DNA from: Butyrivibrio sp. AC2005
GTDB lineage: Bacteria; Bacillota; Clostridia; Lachnospirales; Lachnospiraceae
Length of the DNA: 64,000 nucleotides
Reading direction: 5' to 3'
NCBI RefSeq assembly: GCF_000424145.1
Contig: NZ_AUJI01000012.1
Span: 62,001-126,000 of the forward strand
Shown one piece after another: positions 61,714-64,000 of the stretch. Within the stretch, counting starts at the first letter, position 1; each line of letters starts with the position of its first letter. The position numbers and the translations under genes are program-made. The notes beneath the pieces are model-generated. The model had not been told where the DNA came from and ran no database searches. It was given only the letters and a program-made list of their open reading frames with translations.

Positions 61714-62205
61714 ATGGGAAAAAAACTTGACGCTATCAGACAAAAATCAACCGAAGGTAAAGAGACTTTTCGTGCTGGCCAGGAATTGGGGAAAAAAGCA
61801 GTTTCTGATACTAAGCAGATGAAGAGTATTATTGATTCTCTTCCTGCAGATGTTGACGATGAAATTGCAGCAGCTGCTAAAGCAGTTTCAGAAGGAACAA
61901 AGGCAGATGCAGAAAACTATATGCAGTCGGAGGTCAGTAATAAAGTTGAAGCTGGCAAGAAGAGCATGGAAGCATCAAGCAAAGATGCATCTGATCAGAT
62001 TAAGAATAATGAAAGAGTAAAAGCCGCATTTGAAAGAATGGATGGTGTAGGAAACTTTGGACGAGGAGCTAGAGAAACTGGAAGAGGCCAAATTGACCAG
62101 TCTACGTCAGAGTTTAATGCTGCAATTTCTGAGAATGATCGTGCAGCAAATGAGGCTCAGCGCGAATTTGAAAAAGAGTTGAGCGATATTAGCAGTACTT
62201 TCTGA
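61714..62205 (+). CDS. Helical protein resembling the N-terminus of the toxin candidate (163 aa)
   Basis: A 163-residue helical protein with AGAGAGGAG upstream. It is rich in Ala, Glu and Lys and has the pattern of the toxin candidate's first 130 residues (KQMKSIIDSLPADVDDEIA with DDEIA, then a long helix). No catalytic motif or membrane segment is seen. LXG/WXG-like helical modules of this kind target proteins for export in other systems, so the two may share a translocation or docking domain. Located between the small partner and the FtsK-like ATPase. Family not recognised. Confidence 0.6.
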   Translation: MGKKLDAIRQKSTEGKETFRAGQELGKKAVSDTKQMKSIIDSLPADVDDEIAAAAKAVSEGTKADAENYMQSEVSNKVEAGKKSMEASSKDASDQIKNNERVKAAFERMDGVGNFGRGARETGRGQIDQSTSEFNAAISENDRAANEAQREFEKELSDISSTF

Positions 62206-62231
62206 AAGAAGATTAGGGGAGCGAAAAAAGT

Positions 62232-64000
62232 ATGTTGAAGACACCACTCACAGAGCAGGACATTATAAATGTAAAGGACGAGAACGCCCTTGTTATGGAT
62301 ATTTGGCATGAGCTTGAACGTCTTGCAAATTCATATATGCAGGAATGTACAAATATCCAAAATGGCTATAAAACAAAAGTTGAGAACATGAAAAGTGATC
62401 ATGCGGCACAGATTAACCGGATGAATACAAATCATGCTCAGCAAATATCACAACTTGAGTATGAGGAAAGTTCTGCTCTAGAACAGTGGGAAAATCAATA
62501 TAAAACTAATCAACGTACAACTAATCAGAAGAAGGATAATGCCCGTAAGGCACAGGAAGATGTAAAAAATAATTCTGATAAGTATAAAAGGGATATGGAT
62601 GCCCAGATTGCAAATCAGAAGAAAAAACTTCAAGGCTATCTTGATGAAATTAGTAATGCTGAAAAGACTATAAAAGCAAAAAGGTATAAGAAGGTTGCAA
62701 AGAATTCTACTGAATTAGCACAGATAGATGCTACTTCTATGGAACAGCTCATGTGTCGTAATCCTAAGTTTATGGCTAAGGAGATAAATGAGCTTGATGA
62801 AAAACTTCTTAAGAAGCTTATTCATCCATCTCTGTTAAAGACTAAATGCATTGAGTTTTTCTCGCTAAAATGCAAAGCACAAGAATTGTTTGACAAAGAA
62901 ATACGCGAACAAGATTCGATTATGCCTGAGACAGATAAAAAAGTTGCAGCCATGGTTGCTGAAGCTGCTAGAAGAATGCAGAATGAACTTCAGCAATTGA
63001 ACAGTAATGCTGAGCAAGAAAGACAGGCATATGTAAAATATCGAGTTGAGTTAGAACAAAAGTATGCTGATAAGCGAAAGAGCTTATTTCAGCAGCAGGC
63101 TTCTACAAAACAAAATTTATTACATCAACATGAATCAGAGGATGCTCTCGCTAAAAAGAATAGAGAGGATGCTTTGATTAATGCTACAAAAAAATATCAG
63201 TCAGAGCACATCTTTAATCTTCCGCCTGCAGTATTGAAAAAATTTGTTGATTCAATGATGGTTAGAAAAGTATATGGTGCACAGGGATATCAAACAGCCA
63301 AAATTGAGCCATTAAATGTTACAGTTGGATACGTTTATTTCAAGTTTGATCAGTTTCTGACAAATAAGATAGTAAGCCAGTTTATGACGCAGAATTATGG
63401 GTTTATTTTAAAAAATGGCGCATTTGTATTTCCATATACTGTAGCAATCAATGAGAGCCTAGCTTTGTGTTACAAATATAGCAATAAGAATGCTGATATG
63501 GCAAAGGCTAATATGCAGACTATCTGCATGAATACCTTTCTTGCCACACCTCCAAATAAGATGCGATTTCATTTCTTTGATCCTCTAAAGTCAGGCCAGA
63601 GCTTTGCGGTTTTCAAGCACTTCGAAGAGGATAATTCAACGGGAACAAGCATTATTCTTGGAGGTATTCAGACAGAGGCCAATTCAGTAGAACAACAGCT
63701 CCAGATTGTTGTTGATCACATAAAAAATATGCAGGTCAACACATTTAAAGGACAATACAAGAATATACGAGAGTATAATGCTGCCAATACACTTAATCCA
63801 CAACCATATAATATAGTTGGTATTATGGATTTTCCGGCTGGTTTTACAGCTAAGTCTATAGAATTATTAAGCCAGGTAGTTGCGACAGGAAAAGAATGTG
63901 GTGTTTATGTTGTTATTATGGCCAATGATGAGCAGCTATCTAATATGGATCCAAAGATTAAAGGGCAGATAACAAATATTGAGCAGATGTGTACCTGCTT
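62232..64000 (+). CDS. FtsK/SpoIIIE-like ATPase, 3' end beyond the window
   Basis: The frame is open from ATG 62232 (GGGAGCGAAAA upstream) to the window end, 589 codons. The first 330 residues are a long coiled coil (for example VENMKSDHAAQINRMNTNHA). From about 400 on, the sequence resembles an FtsK/SpoIIIE ATPase module (MRFHFFDPLKSG, about 444-455, and YNIVGIMDFPAGF, about 530-542), but no Walker A is seen in front, so this first module looks inactive and an active one should follow. It would be a DNA or protein pump of the Ter cluster. Confidence 0.75.
   Translation, partial: MLKTPLTEQDIINVKDENALVMDIWHELERLANSYMQECTNIQNGYKTKVENMKSDHAAQINRMNTNHAQQISQLEYEESSALEQWENQYKTNQRTTNQKKDNARKAQEDVKNNSDKYKRDMDAQIANQKKKLQGYLDEISNAEKTIKAKRYKKVAKNSTELAQIDATSMEQLMCRNPKFMAKEINELDEKLLKKLIHPSLLKTKCIEFFSLKCKAQELFDKEIREQDSIMPETDKKVAAMVAEAARRMQNELQQLNSNAEQERQAYVKYRVELEQKYADKRKSLFQQQASTKQNLLHQHESEDALAKKNREDALINATKKYQSEHIFNLPPAVLKKFVDSMMVRKVYGAQGYQTAKIEPLNVTVGYVYFKFDQFLTNKIVSQFMTQNYGFILKNGAFVFPYTVAINESLALCYKYSNKNADMAKANMQTICMNTFLATPPNKMRFHFFDPLKSGQSFAVFKHFEEDNSTGTSIILGGIQTEANSVEQQLQIVVDHIKNMQVNTFKGQYKNIREYNAANTLNPQPYNIVGIMDFPAGFTAKSIELLSQVVATGKECGVYVVIMANDEQLSNMDPKIKGQITNIEQMCTC

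Noticed and set aside
1..64000. Integrase, insertion sequence, tRNA, rRNA or CRISPR array
   Set aside because: None seen on either strand; the element's ends and integrase must lie outside this window.

Overview
The window looks like accessory DNA of an anaerobic low- to mid-GC Firmicute of the Lachnospiraceae (Butyrivibrio, Roseburia or a relative). The transfer genes are of the Tn1549/CTn type, with PcfB, VirD4, Maff2, PrgI, VirB4, DUF4315 and DUF4366 proteins. Ribosome-binding sites are strong AGGAGG types, and almost every gene lies on the + strand. No integrase, transposase, tRNA or rRNA was found.

Layout. (1) 1-2.6 kb is a patchwork: the end of an HTH gene, a CD1845-like membrane protein, small genes and several gene remnants on both strands, including a probable toxin tail next to an intact immunity-like gene. 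(2) 2.7-18.5 kb is the conjugation module of an integrative and conjugative element (ICE). It runs DUF5688, a small Cys protein, PcfB, VirD4 coupling protein, Maff2 pilin-like protein, VirB6-like channel, PrgI, VirB4, an NlpC/P60 hydrolase, DUF4315, DUF4366, an ArdC-like zincin, a topoisomerase-type zinc protein, MobC and a relaxase. Its gaps hold unusually structured non-coding segments around 6.95-7.13, 7.39-7.51 and 18.55-18.69 kb. (3) 18.9-25.2 kb is a compact five-gene operon that looks like a defence or DNA-processing system: GIY-YIG-DUF2075 helicase, MazG-like pyrophosphohydrolase, PD-(D/E)XK-DUF2075 helicase, HNH nuclease and a Nudix-methyltransferase fusion. (4) 25.3-33.3 kb carries surface and membrane cargo: a TM2 protein, three proteins with an Ada-like zinc domain, a voltage-gated K+ channel, a secreted nuclease behind a probable cyclic-di-GMP riboswitch, and a YARHG protein. 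(5) From 33.6 kb to the window end is one long tellurite-resistance (Ter)-type operon. It starts at a consensus promoter with an overlapping dyad and a leader terminator, then encodes an XRE regulator, a Ca2+ P-type ATPase, six intact and one decayed TerD genes, a radical SAM protein, coiled-coil proteins, a triple-AAA+ CbxX-type ATPase, a pseudokinase and a kinase, a VWA protein, a PP2C phosphatase, a metallopeptidase, ATP-grasp and HAD enzymes, a HerA-like ATPase, a papain-like toxin candidate with a small overlapping partner, and an FtsK-like ATPase cut by the window end.

How the parts fit. The ICE genes would move the block. The two most system-like cargoes are the five-gene nuclease/helicase/nucleotide-hydrolase operon and the extended Ter operon. 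In the Ter operon, calcium transport, Ca2+-binding TerD proteins, a kinase/phosphatase/VWA signalling set and large ATPases are co-transcribed with an effector-like protein. Ter operons with kinase, phosphatase, VWA, ATP-grasp and HAD partners are known; the effector pair and the five-gene operon are what I would examine first. All functions are inferred from motifs and context, and no database search was possible.
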